DNA of 64,000 bases from Flavobacteriales bacterium (GCA_016715995.1 JADJXF010000009.1:310001-374000); one strand, 5' to 3'. Counted from the first letter of the stretch, positions 17,267 through 25,364 are shown. The notes: a model not told the origin generated them from the sequence alone. Numbers and translations: made by a program.

Positions 17267-19110
17267 GGCAGAGTGAGCTCCTGGCGCAGGAGGCGGTTGT
17301 TGAATTGCTGGATGGCGGCCTGCAGCACACTTTCCTTTTCGCTGCTGCTCGTGCCGTTCCCATCGGAACGCACCACGCCATCCGCATCGATGGCGAGGTA
17401 GCTGCCGGTAGTGCGCGTCACCGCCATGGGCGCGCGCTCATCGCGCAGCGCGCTGCTCCCGAAGCTAAAGAAGGGCCGGGTCATGCCGATCAGGTCCATC
17501 GCGGTGGGCACGATGTCGATGTGCTGGGTCACGCGATCCACCGTTCGTGGCGCGATGGCCTCCGGCATGTGGAAGAGCAGGGGTACCCAGTAGTCCACGG
17601 CCTCGGAATACTGTTGGCCCGTGCGGTCGATGTCGGCGGTGTGGTCGGCGGTGATGATGAACAGCGTATTGCCGAACCATGGCTGTTTCCGGGCTGTCTC
17701 GAAGAAACGCCGGAGCGCGTCATCGGTGTACCGCAGCGAAGGATGGATCCGCAGCGTACCGCCCGCGAATCGCTCGGCATCCTCCGGAAGCAAGTGGTAG
17801 GGGTGGTGAGAACTGAGCGTGAAGACCGTGCTGAAGAAGGGCTGTTGCTCCTGGCTGAGTTCATTCGCCACGTACTGGAGGTACGGACGGTCCCAGATTC
17901 CCCAAGAGCCATCGTAATCCTCCTTCACCGGGTATTCCTCCAGCCCACGGTAGCGAGCGTATCCGGCGCTCTTGGCGAAGCTGTCGAAGCCCATGGTTCC
18001 GTTTCGACCGCCATGGTAGAAGCTGGTGGAATAGCCCTCCTCGGCCAGCAGGTTCGCCATCGACGTGAACGGCGTCTGTGCGTACACCGAGGTGATGAAG
18101 GCCTCGTCCATCAGCTCCGGGATCGCGGCGGTGATGGCCGGTATGCCATCGATGCTGCGGCGCCCATTCGCATAAGCGCGTGTGAACGTGAGGCTCTGCG
18201 CCATCAGCGAATCGAGGAAGGGCATGTAGCCTTCGTTGCCGGAGAGCTTTGCGCTGTACGCGGCGGAGAAGCTCTCAAGGATGAGCAGCACCACGTTCGG
18301 GCGCGTGCTGGCGATCGCGATTGATTCCGGCGTGTTCTTCTGCTCGCTGTACTGATGCTCAACCGGCCACAAGCGATCCGCTTCTTCCTGTGTCATGTAT
18401 GCCTTCTTCTCCACCACCGGCTTGCCCCAGGTCATCATGATGGTGAAGGGCGTGTTCAGGACCACCGAGAAGTAGGGTGGCGGCACATGGTCGGCGGCGT
18501 TCATCACACCAATCGGAATGAGCTGCACGCCGCCGCGCGAGGCCAGCACGAGGAGCGCAATGGTCACCACGCGCCACATGATTCGCCTGTCCGGACTTGA
18601 ATAGCCGCTGGCCGAAAGCCGCGCTGCGCGCCGATACGCCCACCACGCGAAGACCAGGCAGGCGATGAAGAGAAGCACGATGTACCAATACTCCTTCGCG
18701 AACACCGTTGCAAGGCTTCCGGTGTCACCGCCCCCTGCCATGATGCCGAAAAGGTCAGCGGTGCTGCGCTTCAAGGTGAACTTGTAGTATTCGAGGTCGG
18801 CGCAGGCGAAGAAGAAGCCGATGGCATTCACCACCACGAACATGGTCTGCTTCACACGGGCGAACCAGCCTTGCTCCGTGTCGTGCGCTAGGCAGAGCAC
18901 GATCCACGGCAGGTTGAGCCAGGCCAGTACGCTCAAATCGAAACGGATGCCGCCCCAATACGCGGCGAAGGGCACGTTCGGGAAGGCGTCGCGGTTGAGC
19001 AGCACGAAGGCGATGCGCAGCAGCGTGTACACGAGCGCGAGCGCGCCCATCCGGGCAAGCATCACGAGCAAGGGTCCGCGCAGGTTTCGCACGGCGCCAA
19101 AGATGCGCAA
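17263..19110 (-). CDS. LTA synthase-like membrane sulfatase/phosphoglycerol transferase
   Basis: 615 residues: N-terminal block of about five membrane helices (for example LVYTLLRIAFVLL, WIVLCLA, YIVLLFIACLVFAWW), then an extracytoplasmic alkaline-phosphatase-superfamily domain. Seen motifs: VVLLILESFSAAYS (first metal Glu), ANGRRSIDGIPA (position of the catalytic Thr/Ser), FYHGGRNGTMGFDSFAKSAGY, SSHHPY and FIITADHTAD (metal Asp/His). This is the layout of LtaS and of phosphoglycerol transferases that use phosphatidylglycerol as donor. Between a GT-C-like gene (3-base gap) and a diacylglycerol kinase (4-base overlap). A role in decorating a periplasmic or surface glycolipid is inferred; phosphoethanolamine transfer is an alternative. 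Confidence 0.92.
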   Translation of the reverse strand: MRIFGAVRNLRGPLLVMLARMGALALVYTLLRIAFVLLNRDAFPNVPFAAYWGGIRFDLSVLAWLNLPWIVLCLAHDTEQGWFARVKQTMFVVVNAIGFFFACADLEYYKFTLKRSTADLFGIMAGGGDTGSLATVFAKEYWYIVLLFIACLVFAWWAYRRAARLSASGYSSPDRRIMWRVVTIALLVLASRGGVQLIPIGVMNAADHVPPPYFSVVLNTPFTIMMTWGKPVVEKKAYMTQEEADRLWPVEHQYSEQKNTPESIAIASTRPNVVLLILESFSAAYSAKLSGNEGYMPFLDSLMAQSLTFTRAYANGRRSIDGIPAITAAIPELMDEAFITSVYAQTPFTSMANLLAEEGYSTSFYHGGRNGTMGFDSFAKSAGYARYRGLEEYPVKEDYDGSWGIWDRPYLQYVANELSQEQQPFFSTVFTLSSHHPYHLLPEDAERFAGGTLRIHPSLRYTDDALRRFFETARKQPWFGNTLFIITADHTADIDRTGQQYSEAVDYWVPLLFHMPEAIAPRTVDRVTQHIDIVPTAMDLIGMTRPFFSFGSSALRDERAPMAVTRTTGSYLAIDADGVVRSDGNGTSSSEKESVLQAAIQQFNNRLLRQELTLP

Positions 19111-19113
19111 GGA

Positions 19114-20622
19114 TCACCGCGCTGGCCGGTATATCCAGCGGCCATCAACGGCTGACACTGGCGCGCCTAGCGGATAGGCCCATTGCAGGAAGCGTAGGCT
19201 GTCTAGCGGCCGGTCGCTGATCACGTAGCGCACCTCGCCGGATCGCATCATCGCATCGAAGCGACCCAGGTCGAACGGCGGATCCACGCTCCATTCCACG
19301 ATATCCTTCTGGCTCACGAGGCTCTGGCCGTTCAACAGCAGCTCAAGATGCCCGCGATAGGTGATGAACACATGATCCATGGGTAGCAGACCGAATTCAT
19401 CCTTCAGTACGGAATGGAGGCGCTCATCTGATTGAAGCCGTGCCTCGTGCTTGGCGTCATCGCCGAGCGCAAGGACCGTGTAACGCAAGGCGGACGCACG
19501 GTGAACCATGTATTGCCCGGCTTGCAGGAAGAAGATCAGCACGAGGGCCGAAGCCATAGTGCGGGATGTGTTCAGCAGTTTCGGTTCAGCGCTCATCACC
19601 GCGCAACCGACGAAGACAAGCACGAGGTTCTCGAAGAAGTAGTTGTATTCACTGCCGGCCTTCAACGCGGTGAGGAAGGCGAAGGCAAGGCTCAGTGGAA
19701 TGGAGAGCAACAGGAATCGCGACAGCGGATCCCGGCGTTTGAGGAGGGCTACCGGAATCAACAGCGATGCGGCATGCCAGCCGACGAGGTGGAGGTAGTC
19801 GCGCGAGGCGAACAGATGCCGGAGGTAATCGTTCCGCAGTCCGTTCCGCAAGCCGCCAACGGTGTTCGCTAGGAGCAGGCTCATGTCCTCTCCTTGCAGC
19901 AACGCGCTGCCAACGACGAGCAGCGTGAGCCCGGCTGCCCCGGAGAACCACGCGAGCGCACGCCAATCGCGCAGCCAGAGGAGCAGCAGCGGCACAAGCA
20001 TGAAGAGCAGGATCGCGGTCTGCTTGAAAAGCAGCGCGACCGCGGCCATCGCTCCGGCCAGCAGCATGGCGTCTCGCTTCTGCCGCGATGCTTCCGCTCG
20101 CGCGTAGCGGAACACGAAGAACAGCGTAGCGACGAATCCGAGGGCGTATAGCGCATCCACGCGTCCGAAGAAGTGCTTGCTGAACGCGGCGAACGTGAGC
20201 AGGCCAGCGATCACCGCGCCTGATCGGTTGGCGCCAGCGGCCCGTGCAGCGGCGAAGACCACCGCCAACGTGAGCAGGTTGAGTACGAGCGACAGAATGC
20301 GGTTCAGCAGGTAAAGCGCTCGGAGCTCGTATGCGCCGATGCCCAGCGCCCTTGCGGTCCCCGCCACGAGCGCATGATAGGCCGGCGTGTATTGCACCAC
20401 ATCGAACGGCTGCTGCTGCGGATCGGTGTAGAGCGCCTTCCCCAGCATGATCTTCTGGATGCCGTGCATCACGCTCAGCTCCGCACCGGCGATGTCAGGG
20501 CTGTGACTCGTGATCAACGGCACGCGTAGACCGGTCATCACCACGACGCAGGCCCCCAGCAGCACCAGCAGCAGCTTGCGCGTCGGGGCGATCAGCCTAT
20601 CCGTTGCTGTTAGCATGCCCAT
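19114..20622 (-). CDS. Polytopic membrane protein, GT-C glycosyltransferase-like
   Basis: 502 residues with around ten hydrophobic helices (LLLVLLGACVVVMTGL, ILSLVLNLLTLAVVFAAA, FVATLFFVFRY, FLLLSIPLSLAFAFLTAL) and a soluble C-terminal part. The first periplasmic loop contains acidic residues (SHSPDIAGAELSV) where GT-C enzymes such as the ArnT/PMT group carry their catalytic Asp/Glu, and FFGRVDALYALGF fits the second loop. GT-C enzymes use polyprenyl-phosphate sugars. The neighbouring GT2 gene is of the dolichyl/undecaprenyl-phosphate sugar synthase type and would make such a donor, which supports this reading. Spacing is 6 bases after the methyltransferase gene. Confidence 0.75.
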   Translation of the reverse strand: MGMLTATDRLIAPTRKLLLVLLGACVVVMTGLRVPLITSHSPDIAGAELSVMHGIQKIMLGKALYTDPQQQPFDVVQYTPAYHALVAGTARALGIGAYELRALYLLNRILSLVLNLLTLAVVFAAARAAGANRSGAVIAGLLTFAAFSKHFFGRVDALYALGFVATLFFVFRYARAEASRQKRDAMLLAGAMAAVALLFKQTAILLFMLVPLLLLWLRDWRALAWFSGAAGLTLLVVGSALLQGEDMSLLLANTVGGLRNGLRNDYLRHLFASRDYLHLVGWHAASLLIPVALLKRRDPLSRFLLLSIPLSLAFAFLTALKAGSEYNYFFENLVLVFVGCAVMSAEPKLLNTSRTMASALVLIFFLQAGQYMVHRASALRYTVLALGDDAKHEARLQSDERLHSVLKDEFGLLPMDHVFITYRGHLELLLNGQSLVSQKDIVEWSVDPPFDLGRFDAMMRSGEVRYVISDRPLDSLRFLQWAYPLGAPVSAVDGRWIYRPAR

Positions 20623-20628
20623 GTCCCT

Positions 20629-21348
20629 TCATCCTTGGCGATCACCTGCATCTGCTGATGGCTTGCGCGCGACGCACAGCAGCGATCGTCCGAAGGAGTG
20701 CAGCACCAGCTTGTCCGTCACCCGCGAGCACGGAACAACCATGCGGTCCCAGAAGCGCAGTTGCCCCATGGTAGGCGCGTTTTGGCGAAGCAGGCACTTG
20801 TTGGCCAGCGAGGGCAGGAGTCCCGCGCTGTCCAGGTAGCGGAGGTCGATGACTTCCAGCGGCGAGGGCAATTCACTGCGGAGCATGCGCTTGTCGTACC
20901 GGCGGAAATGCCCGATGGCACGGTCGAATTCGCTGAAGAGGAAGTTGAACGCAGGCACAAGGATGAGCAGGTGACCACCGGGCTGGAGCAACGCGTAGGC
21001 GCGTTGCAGTTCCGCGCTGCTGTCCTCAATGTGCTCGATCACATCGATGTAGAGGATGGTGTCGAACCGCCGACCGGTGAGCTGCGCCGTGGTGCCGTGG
21101 ATGCGTTCCGCTGCGCCGAGGACCGGCTGCGACGTGAACGGAGGAACGCGATCGAGCAGCGCCTGGTCTGGTTCGAGGAAGGTGTACGCGCTCACTCGCT
21201 CATTCACGAGGTGCTCCGCATTGGCGCCGATGCCGCAGCCCACATCGAGCACCTGCCCCCGCACGCAGGGTCGCAGCACGCCCGAGAAATAGCGCTTCCA
21301 GTTGCGTGCGTGCTGGAAGAGGTCCAGCTCCGTGCCTTGATAGGTCAT
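20629..21348 (-). CDS. Class I SAM-dependent methyltransferase
   Basis: 239 residues from ATG 21348, which overlaps the TGA of the GT2 gene (ATGA); a longer open frame exists upstream but lies inside that gene. SAM-binding motif I is LDVGCGIGANAEHL; motif for the acidic loop TFLEPD; then DTILYIDVIEHIED and LLQPGGHLLILVPA, all typical of Methyltransf_11-like enzymes. EFDRAIGHFRRYDK resembles methyltransferases found beside sugar transferases. Substrate unknown; the operon suggests a glycolipid or sugar. Confidence 0.93.
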   Translation of the reverse strand: MTYQGTELDLFQHARNWKRYFSGVLRPCVRGQVLDVGCGIGANAEHLVNERVSAYTFLEPDQALLDRVPPFTSQPVLGAAERIHGTTAQLTGRRFDTILYIDVIEHIEDSSAELQRAYALLQPGGHLLILVPAFNFLFSEFDRAIGHFRRYDKRMLRSELPSPLEVIDLRYLDSAGLLPSLANKCLLRQNAPTMGQLRFWDRMVVPCSRVTDKLVLHSFGRSLLCVARKPSADAGDRQG

Positions 21349-22277
21349 GCGCTCCCGTCGGGATGCACGGTGTACAGATGCCGACCCGCGCGTTCGCGAC
21401 GCTGGGCGGTGTTCACCAGCAGCAGGCCGGTGGTGAAGAAGCCCAGGCACAGCAGCATTCCGTTGAAGAGCGAGACAGAAAGCAAACTGGCCCATCCCGG
21501 GATGGCCCACGGGGTGAAGAGCTTGATGCCCACGATGGCCATGAGCGAGAGCAAGAGGACGATCGCCAAGCCGATGAGGCCGCGCAGGAATGTGGAGAGC
21601 ACCTCTTCACTGTACTCGATCAGCGCACGGAAAGCGTGCACGCTCAGTCCGCGGAAGCTCATCTTGCTGGTGCCGTCGATGCGCGGACGCCGGTCGCGCA
21701 CGATGACGCGGGTGGCCACGCGCTGCCGGGAGAGGAAAGCCGCATAATGCGTGAATGAACGGTCGAGCACGGCGGACAGGACGCGGCGATCGATCATGCA
21801 GTAGTTGCCGAAGGGGATGCTGCGACCAGCGAGCAGCCGGAAGACGAGCCGGTATACCTGATAGCCGATCCGGAAGCCCACCGGCTCCGAGCGTCGGCCA
21901 CGGGCCACGAAGGCGATGGACGCCTCCGAGATGCCCGCAAGCTCGACGATGGCACCCGGATCATCCTCGCCATCGCTGTCCATCACGATGAAGCGCCCGG
22001 CATCCAGCGTGCTGGCGAACTGCAGGCCCTGGTAGATGGCTTCCTGATGCCCCATGTTGTAGCCCAGTGAAAGGCAGCGGAGCTTCACGTTCGGGGCGCT
22101 GGACGTATGCGCCAGCAGCAGGTGCAGGGTGTCGTCGGGGCTCGCGTCGTCCACCATCACCACCGTGAAACGGTGCGGCTGCCGGGCAAGCACCTGCTCC
22201 AGTTCCTCCACGAAGCGGACGGCCACGCTCCCCTCGTTGTAGCAGGGCGCGATGATGGCGAAGTGCTGGTCGGTCAT
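21345..22277 (-). CDS. GT2 glycosyltransferase, polyprenyl-phosphate sugar synthase type
   Basis: 310 residues. GT-A fold: IIAPCYNEGSVAVRFVEEL, VMVDDASPDDTLHLL, NMGHQEAIYQGLQ and the DxD-like site FIVMDSDGEDDP. After the catalytic domain two membrane helices follow (LIGLAIVLLLSLMAIVGIKL and LFNGMLLCLGFFTTGLLLV). This is the dolichyl-phosphate mannose/glucose synthase-like architecture (as in GtrB), which transfers a sugar from a nucleotide to undecaprenyl phosphate on the cytoplasmic face. It is the first gene of the leftward lipid/glycan operon and is divergent from the E1 dehydrogenase gene. Confidence 0.93.
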   Translation of the reverse strand: MTDQHFAIIAPCYNEGSVAVRFVEELEQVLARQPHRFTVVMVDDASPDDTLHLLLAHTSSAPNVKLRCLSLGYNMGHQEAIYQGLQFASTLDAGRFIVMDSDGEDDPGAIVELAGISEASIAFVARGRRSEPVGFRIGYQVYRLVFRLLAGRSIPFGNYCMIDRRVLSAVLDRSFTHYAAFLSRQRVATRVIVRDRRPRIDGTSKMSFRGLSVHAFRALIEYSEEVLSTFLRGLIGLAIVLLLSLMAIVGIKLFTPWAIPGWASLLSVSLFNGMLLCLGFFTTGLLLVNTAQRRERAGRHLYTVHPDGSA

Positions 22278-22303
22278 GGCGTTCGGCGAAGTAACGGGGA
22301 AGT

Positions 22304-22381
22304 GTTGTCAGTTGTCTGTTCTCGGTTGCCCGTCGCACCGACCCCGCCTTCACTGACAACCGACAACCGGGAACTGACAAC
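22304..22381. repeat. Imperfect inverted repeat between divergent GT2 and E1 genes
   Basis: Left arm 22304-22328 and right arm 22357-22381 are complementary at 21 of 25 positions, with a 28-base loop. The arm core is ACAACCGACAACCGG / CAACTGACAAC. A related single-armed sequence is at 47271-47307. It may be a dispersed intergenic element or a regulatory hairpin; it lacks a T tract. Confidence 0.6.
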
Positions 22382-22421
22382 TCGCCTTCGGGCCACCCAG
22401 AATCCCATCACACCCTCAGGA

Positions 22422-22429
22422 TACCTTTG
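22422..22429 (+). promoter_or_regulatory. -7 element (TACCTTTG) of the E1 dehydrogenase gene
   Basis: Exact TAnnTTTG match ending 15 bases before the ATG at 22445. It argues against the earlier TTG start at 22427, which would lie inside the promoter box. Confidence 0.6.
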
Positions 22430-22444
22430 CCCCGCTTAACCATC

Positions 22445-24493
22445 ATGCCCACACTGACCACGGAGGATCGCCAGCTCCACTTCGAGCACGGCACCCACAC
22501 CGACGCCTTCCTCATCGCCACCTACGAGAAGCTCGTCTTCCCCCGCATCATCGAGGAGAAGATGCTCAGTTTGCTGCGCCAGGGTAAGATCAGCAAATGG
22601 TTCAGCGGCATCGGTCAGGAGGCCATCAGCGTGGGCGCGGCCATGGCCCTGCACCCGGACGAGTACATCCTGCCGATGCACCGCAACCTGGGCGTGTTCA
22701 CCACGCGCGGCATGCCCTTCCGCAAGCTCTTCGCGCAATGGCAGGGCAAGGCCACCGGTTACAGCAAGGGCCGCGAGCGCAGCTTCCACTTCGGCAGCCA
22801 GGAGCACAAGGTGGTGGGCATGATCAGCCACCTAGGGCCGCAGATGGGCATCGCCGACGGCATCGCGCTGGCGCACAAGCTGAAGAAGGAGAATCGCTGC
22901 ACCATCGTCTTCACCGGCGATGGCGCCACCAGCGAAGGCGATTTCCACGAGAGCGTGAACGTGGCGGCGGTATGGGACCTGCCCGTGCTCTTCATCATCG
23001 AGAACAACGGCTACGGACTGAGCACGCCCAGCAGCGAGCAGTTCCGCATGAAGAGCTTCGTGGACAAGGCCATCGGCTACGGCATCGAAGGCGTGCAGAT
23101 CGCCGGCAACAACATCCTGGAGGTGTACGACAACATCGCGCGGCTGGCCGACAGCGTGCGCGAGAACCCGCGTCCCATCTTGGTGGAGTGCATCACCTTC
23201 CGCATGCGCGGCCACGAGGAAGCCAGCGGCACCAAGTACGTGCCCAAGGAGCTTTTCGAGGAATGGGGCAAGAAGGATCCCGTGGCCAACTACGAGGCCT
23301 GGCTGCTGAAGATCGGCGTCCTCACCATCGCGAAGCGCGACGAGATCCGCACGCGGCTGAAGGATGGCATCGAGGCCGATTTGAAGTTGGCGTTCGAGGA
23401 GCCGGAGCCGGTTCCCGTTGAAGAGGTGGAGGTGGGTGATGTATACGCGCCCGTTCCGAGCGGGGGCGAGGGGGGCGCGAGTACCAAGCTGCCCCTCGAC
23501 TCCGCTCAGGGCAGTCGTGAGATCCGCATGATCGATGCGATCCAAGAAGGCATGGCGCAAAGCATGGAGCGCCACGCCAACCTCGTCCTCATGGGCCAGG
23601 ACATCGCGGAGTACGGCGGTGCGTTCAAGATCACGGAGGGCTTCGTGGAGCAATTCGGCAAGGACCGGGTGCGCAACACGCCGTTGTGCGAGAGCGCGAT
23701 CCTGGGTGTATCGCTCGGCCTCAGCATCAAGGGCATGAAGTCGATGATGGAGATGCAGTTCGCCGATTTCGTCAGCGAGGGCATCACGCAGATCTGCAAC
23801 AACCTCGCGAAGGCCCACTACCGCTGGGGGCAGAACGCCGACGTGGTGGTGCGCATGCCCACCGGTGCCGGAGTGGGAGCGGGGCCCTTCCACAGCCAGA
23901 GCAACGAGATGTGGTTCGTGAAGACGCCCGGACTGAAAGTGGTGTACCCGAGCAACCCCTACGATGCCAAGGGCCTGCTCATGACCGCCTTCGACGACCC
24001 GAATCCGGTGATGTTCTTCGAGCACAAGGCCATGTACCGCAGCATCACCGGGCCGGTGCCCGAGCAGCCTTACTGCATTCCCTTCGGCAAGGCGAATGTT
24101 GTGCGTGAAGGCAAGGCCCTAACGATCATCACCTACGGCATGGGCGTGCATTGGGCAATGGAGACAGTGCAAGCCCTGAGCGGAGTCGAAGGGCGACCAA
24201 TTGATGCGGAGATCATAGATCTAAGAACACTCGTTCCCCTCGATGTGGACACCATCCTCACCAGCGTGAAGAAGACCGGCAAGGCCCTCGTGCTGCACGA
24301 GGACACCCTCACCGCCGGCATGGGCGGCGAGATCAGCGCGCTCATCAACGAGCACGCCTTCGAATACCTCGATGCACCCGTGGTGCGCGTGGCGAGTTGG
24401 GATACGCCCGTGCCTTTCGCTATTCCGCTGGAGAATGGCTTCTTGCCGAAGGGGAGGTTGAAGGCGGCGGTGGAGAGGTTGGTGAACTACTGA
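22445..24493 (+). CDS. 2-oxoacid (branched-chain type) dehydrogenase E1, alpha-beta fusion
   Basis: 682 residues combining both E1 subunits. The alpha half (about 1-320) carries the thiamine diphosphate motif TGDGATSEGDFHES ending in IIENNGYG, with the phosphorylation-loop-like YSKGRERSFHFGS. A linker rich in Glu/Pro/Val (EEPEPVPVEEVEVGDV) leads to the transketolase-like beta half starting REIRMIDAIQEGM, with GQDIAEYGGAFKIT, CESAILGVSLGLS and the C-terminal transketolase part VLHEDTLTAGMGGEI. It decarboxylates 2-oxo acids and passes acyl groups to an E2 component; sequence style fits 2-oxoisovalerate-type E1. No E2/E3 gene is adjacent. Two copies of a 20-bp palindromic repeat lie inside the coding frame, and the last 78 bases recur at 25175. 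Confidence 0.93.
   Translation: MPTLTTEDRQLHFEHGTHTDAFLIATYEKLVFPRIIEEKMLSLLRQGKISKWFSGIGQEAISVGAAMALHPDEYILPMHRNLGVFTTRGMPFRKLFAQWQGKATGYSKGRERSFHFGSQEHKVVGMISHLGPQMGIADGIALAHKLKKENRCTIVFTGDGATSEGDFHESVNVAAVWDLPVLFIIENNGYGLSTPSSEQFRMKSFVDKAIGYGIEGVQIAGNNILEVYDNIARLADSVRENPRPILVECITFRMRGHEEASGTKYVPKELFEEWGKKDPVANYEAWLLKIGVLTIAKRDEIRTRLKDGIEADLKLAFEEPEPVPVEEVEVGDVYAPVPSGGEGGASTKLPLDSAQGSREIRMIDAIQEGMAQSMERHANLVLMGQDIAEYGGAFKITEGFVEQFGKDRVRNTPLCESAILGVSLGLSIKGMKSMMEMQFADFVSEGITQICNNLAKAHYRWGQNADVVVRMPTGAGVGAGPFHSQSNEMWFVKTPGLKVVYPSNPYDAKGLLMTAFDDPNPVMFFEHKAMYRSITGPVPEQPYCIPFGKANVVREGKALTIITYGMGVHWAMETVQALSGVEGRPIDAEIIDLRTLVPLDVDTILTSVKKTGKALVLHEDTLTAGMGGEISALINEHAFEYLDAPVVRVASWDTPVPFAIPLENGFLPKGRLKAAVERLVNY
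23493..23511 (+). repeat. Short palindromic repeat inside the E1 linker (copy 1)
   Basis: CCCTCGACTCCGCTCAGGG, in frame, coding PLDSAQG at the alpha/beta junction. It matches the inverted copy at 24174-24193 except for one base. This kind of sequence is usually met between genes in Bacteroidota. Confidence 0.6.
24174..24193 (-). repeat. Short palindromic repeat inside the E1 beta domain (copy 2)
   Basis: Plus strand CCCTGAGCGGAGTCGAAGGG, coding ALSGVEG; it is the reverse complement of copy 1 with one extra base. Together they form a long inverted repeat spanning about 700 bp of the gene. Confidence 0.6.
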
Positions 24494-24503
24494 GCGGATG
24501 ATC

Positions 24504-24511
24504 TAGTTTTG
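24504..24511 (+). promoter_or_regulatory. -7 element (TAGTTTTG) of the hicBA pair
   Basis: TAnnTTTG match 5 bases before the hicB ATG and 11 bases after the E1 stop, so the toxin-antitoxin pair appears to carry its own promoter, with a very short or absent leader. Confidence 0.5.
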
Positions 24512-24516
24512 GTTCG

Positions 24517-24903
24517 ATGAGCAAGCTTGGGATCAAGGGCAGCATTCCGGTGGACAAGGGGCGGGTGGAACTGAAGCTGTCCTTGTTGAAGTTCAAGGAG
24601 GACGACATCGTTTTCATCTACAGCCCGGCACTGGACCTTACCGGCTATGGGAAGGACGGCCGCTCCGCTAAGCGTTCGTTCGAGATCACGCTAGAGGAAT
24701 TCGTGAACTACACCACCAATAAAGGAACTCTGGACAAGGAGTTGCGGCGGCTCGGTTGGACGGTCGGCGGGAGCAAGCGCTCACCGAAGTTCCAGCAACC
24801 CTACTTGGATGAATTGTTCAAGGCCCGACCCTATCTCGGCGAGATCTTCCGCGAGAAGGAGTTCCAGCGGTTTGATGAGGAGGTGATGTTCCCAGCAGCC
24901 TGA
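24517..24903 (+). CDS. hicB: HicB-family antitoxin-like protein
   Basis: 128 residues. The N-terminal half shows the HicB partial RNase H fold pattern: a beta strand pair (VELKLSLLKFKEDDIVFIYSPALDL), then GYGKDGRSAKRSFEITLEEFVNYTTNKGTLDKELRRLGW. HicB proteins neutralise HicA and repress their own promoter. The C-terminal part (about 85-128) is not a clear HTH. It directly precedes hicA with a 2-base gap; the order antitoxin-toxin is reversed from the classic hicAB order but known in Bacteroidota. It is inserted right behind the E1 gene, flanked by a duplicated E1 3' end. Confidence 0.85.
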   Translation: MSKLGIKGSIPVDKGRVELKLSLLKFKEDDIVFIYSPALDLTGYGKDGRSAKRSFEITLEEFVNYTTNKGTLDKELRRLGWTVGGSKRSPKFQQPYLDELFKARPYLGEIFREKEFQRFDEEVMFPAA

Positions 24904-24905
24904 GC

Positions 24906-25139
24906 ATGTCTCCCGGCCTGCGGAACATACCGTTGCGCCGGTACCGGAAGTTCTTGGAGCAGCAGGGGTGCAAGTGCATTCGAACCAAAGGCGGCCATGA
25001 GCATTGGGCCAGGGCCGATCTGAACAGGCCGATCACGCTCCAAAGCCACATCGACCCCGTGCCGGAGTTCATCGTGCGACAGCACCTCCGCTACCTTGGC
25101 GTGGACCTCGACGAGTTCGAGAAGTTGATGGGACGTTGA
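24906..25139 (+). CDS. hicA: HicA-family mRNA interferase toxin-like protein
   Basis: 77 residues with the dsRBD-like HicA pattern: LRRYRKFLEQQGCKCIRTKGGHEHWARADLNRPITLQSH, where the catalytic His sits in KGGHEHW, followed by VPEFIVRQHLRYLGVDLDEFEKL. HicA toxins cut mRNA and tmRNA when freed from HicB. It is slightly longer than the common 60-residue HicA but within the YcfA-like range. Together with hicB it forms a complete two-gene module; activity is inferred from the intact His. Confidence 0.85.
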   Translation: MSPGLRNIPLRRYRKFLEQQGCKCIRTKGGHEHWARADLNRPITLQSHIDPVPEFIVRQHLRYLGVDLDEFEKLMGR

Positions 25140-25174
25140 TTGAACCGGAGAAGAACATGAAAGCCATTGTGACC

Positions 25175-25252
25175 TTCGCAATTCCGCTGGAGAACGGTTT
25201 CCTACCGAAGGGGAGGTTGAAGGCGGCGGTGGAGAGGTTGGTGGGGTATTGA
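25175..25252 (+). pseudogene. Duplicated 3' end of the E1 dehydrogenase gene
   Basis: These 78 bases align without gaps to 24416-24493, the last 78 bases of E1, with about 9 differences; most are third-base changes, and the translated protein (FAIPLENGFLPKGRLKAAVERLV) differs only at the next-to-last residue (Gly for Asn). A small open frame from 25157 runs through it but looks like chance. It marks the right edge of the hicBA insertion. Confidence 0.85.
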
Positions 25253-25364
25253 GCCTGCGACGCATTATCCGCAAAGCCAGTCTCAGAAATAACGACGATC
25301 CGATGATGCTTTGCTTTTGGAGTTGGTCCAATCAGGTGAACTGGCTTGGGGCATCGGTTAACTA

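Noticed and set aside
22427..22444. Earlier TTG start for the E1 gene
   Set aside because: It lies inside the TACCTTTG promoter box; ATG 22445 is better.
25157..25252. Small gene starting MKAIVTFAIPLENG
   Set aside because: Apart from six residues it is the duplicated end of E1, so I list it as a gene fragment.
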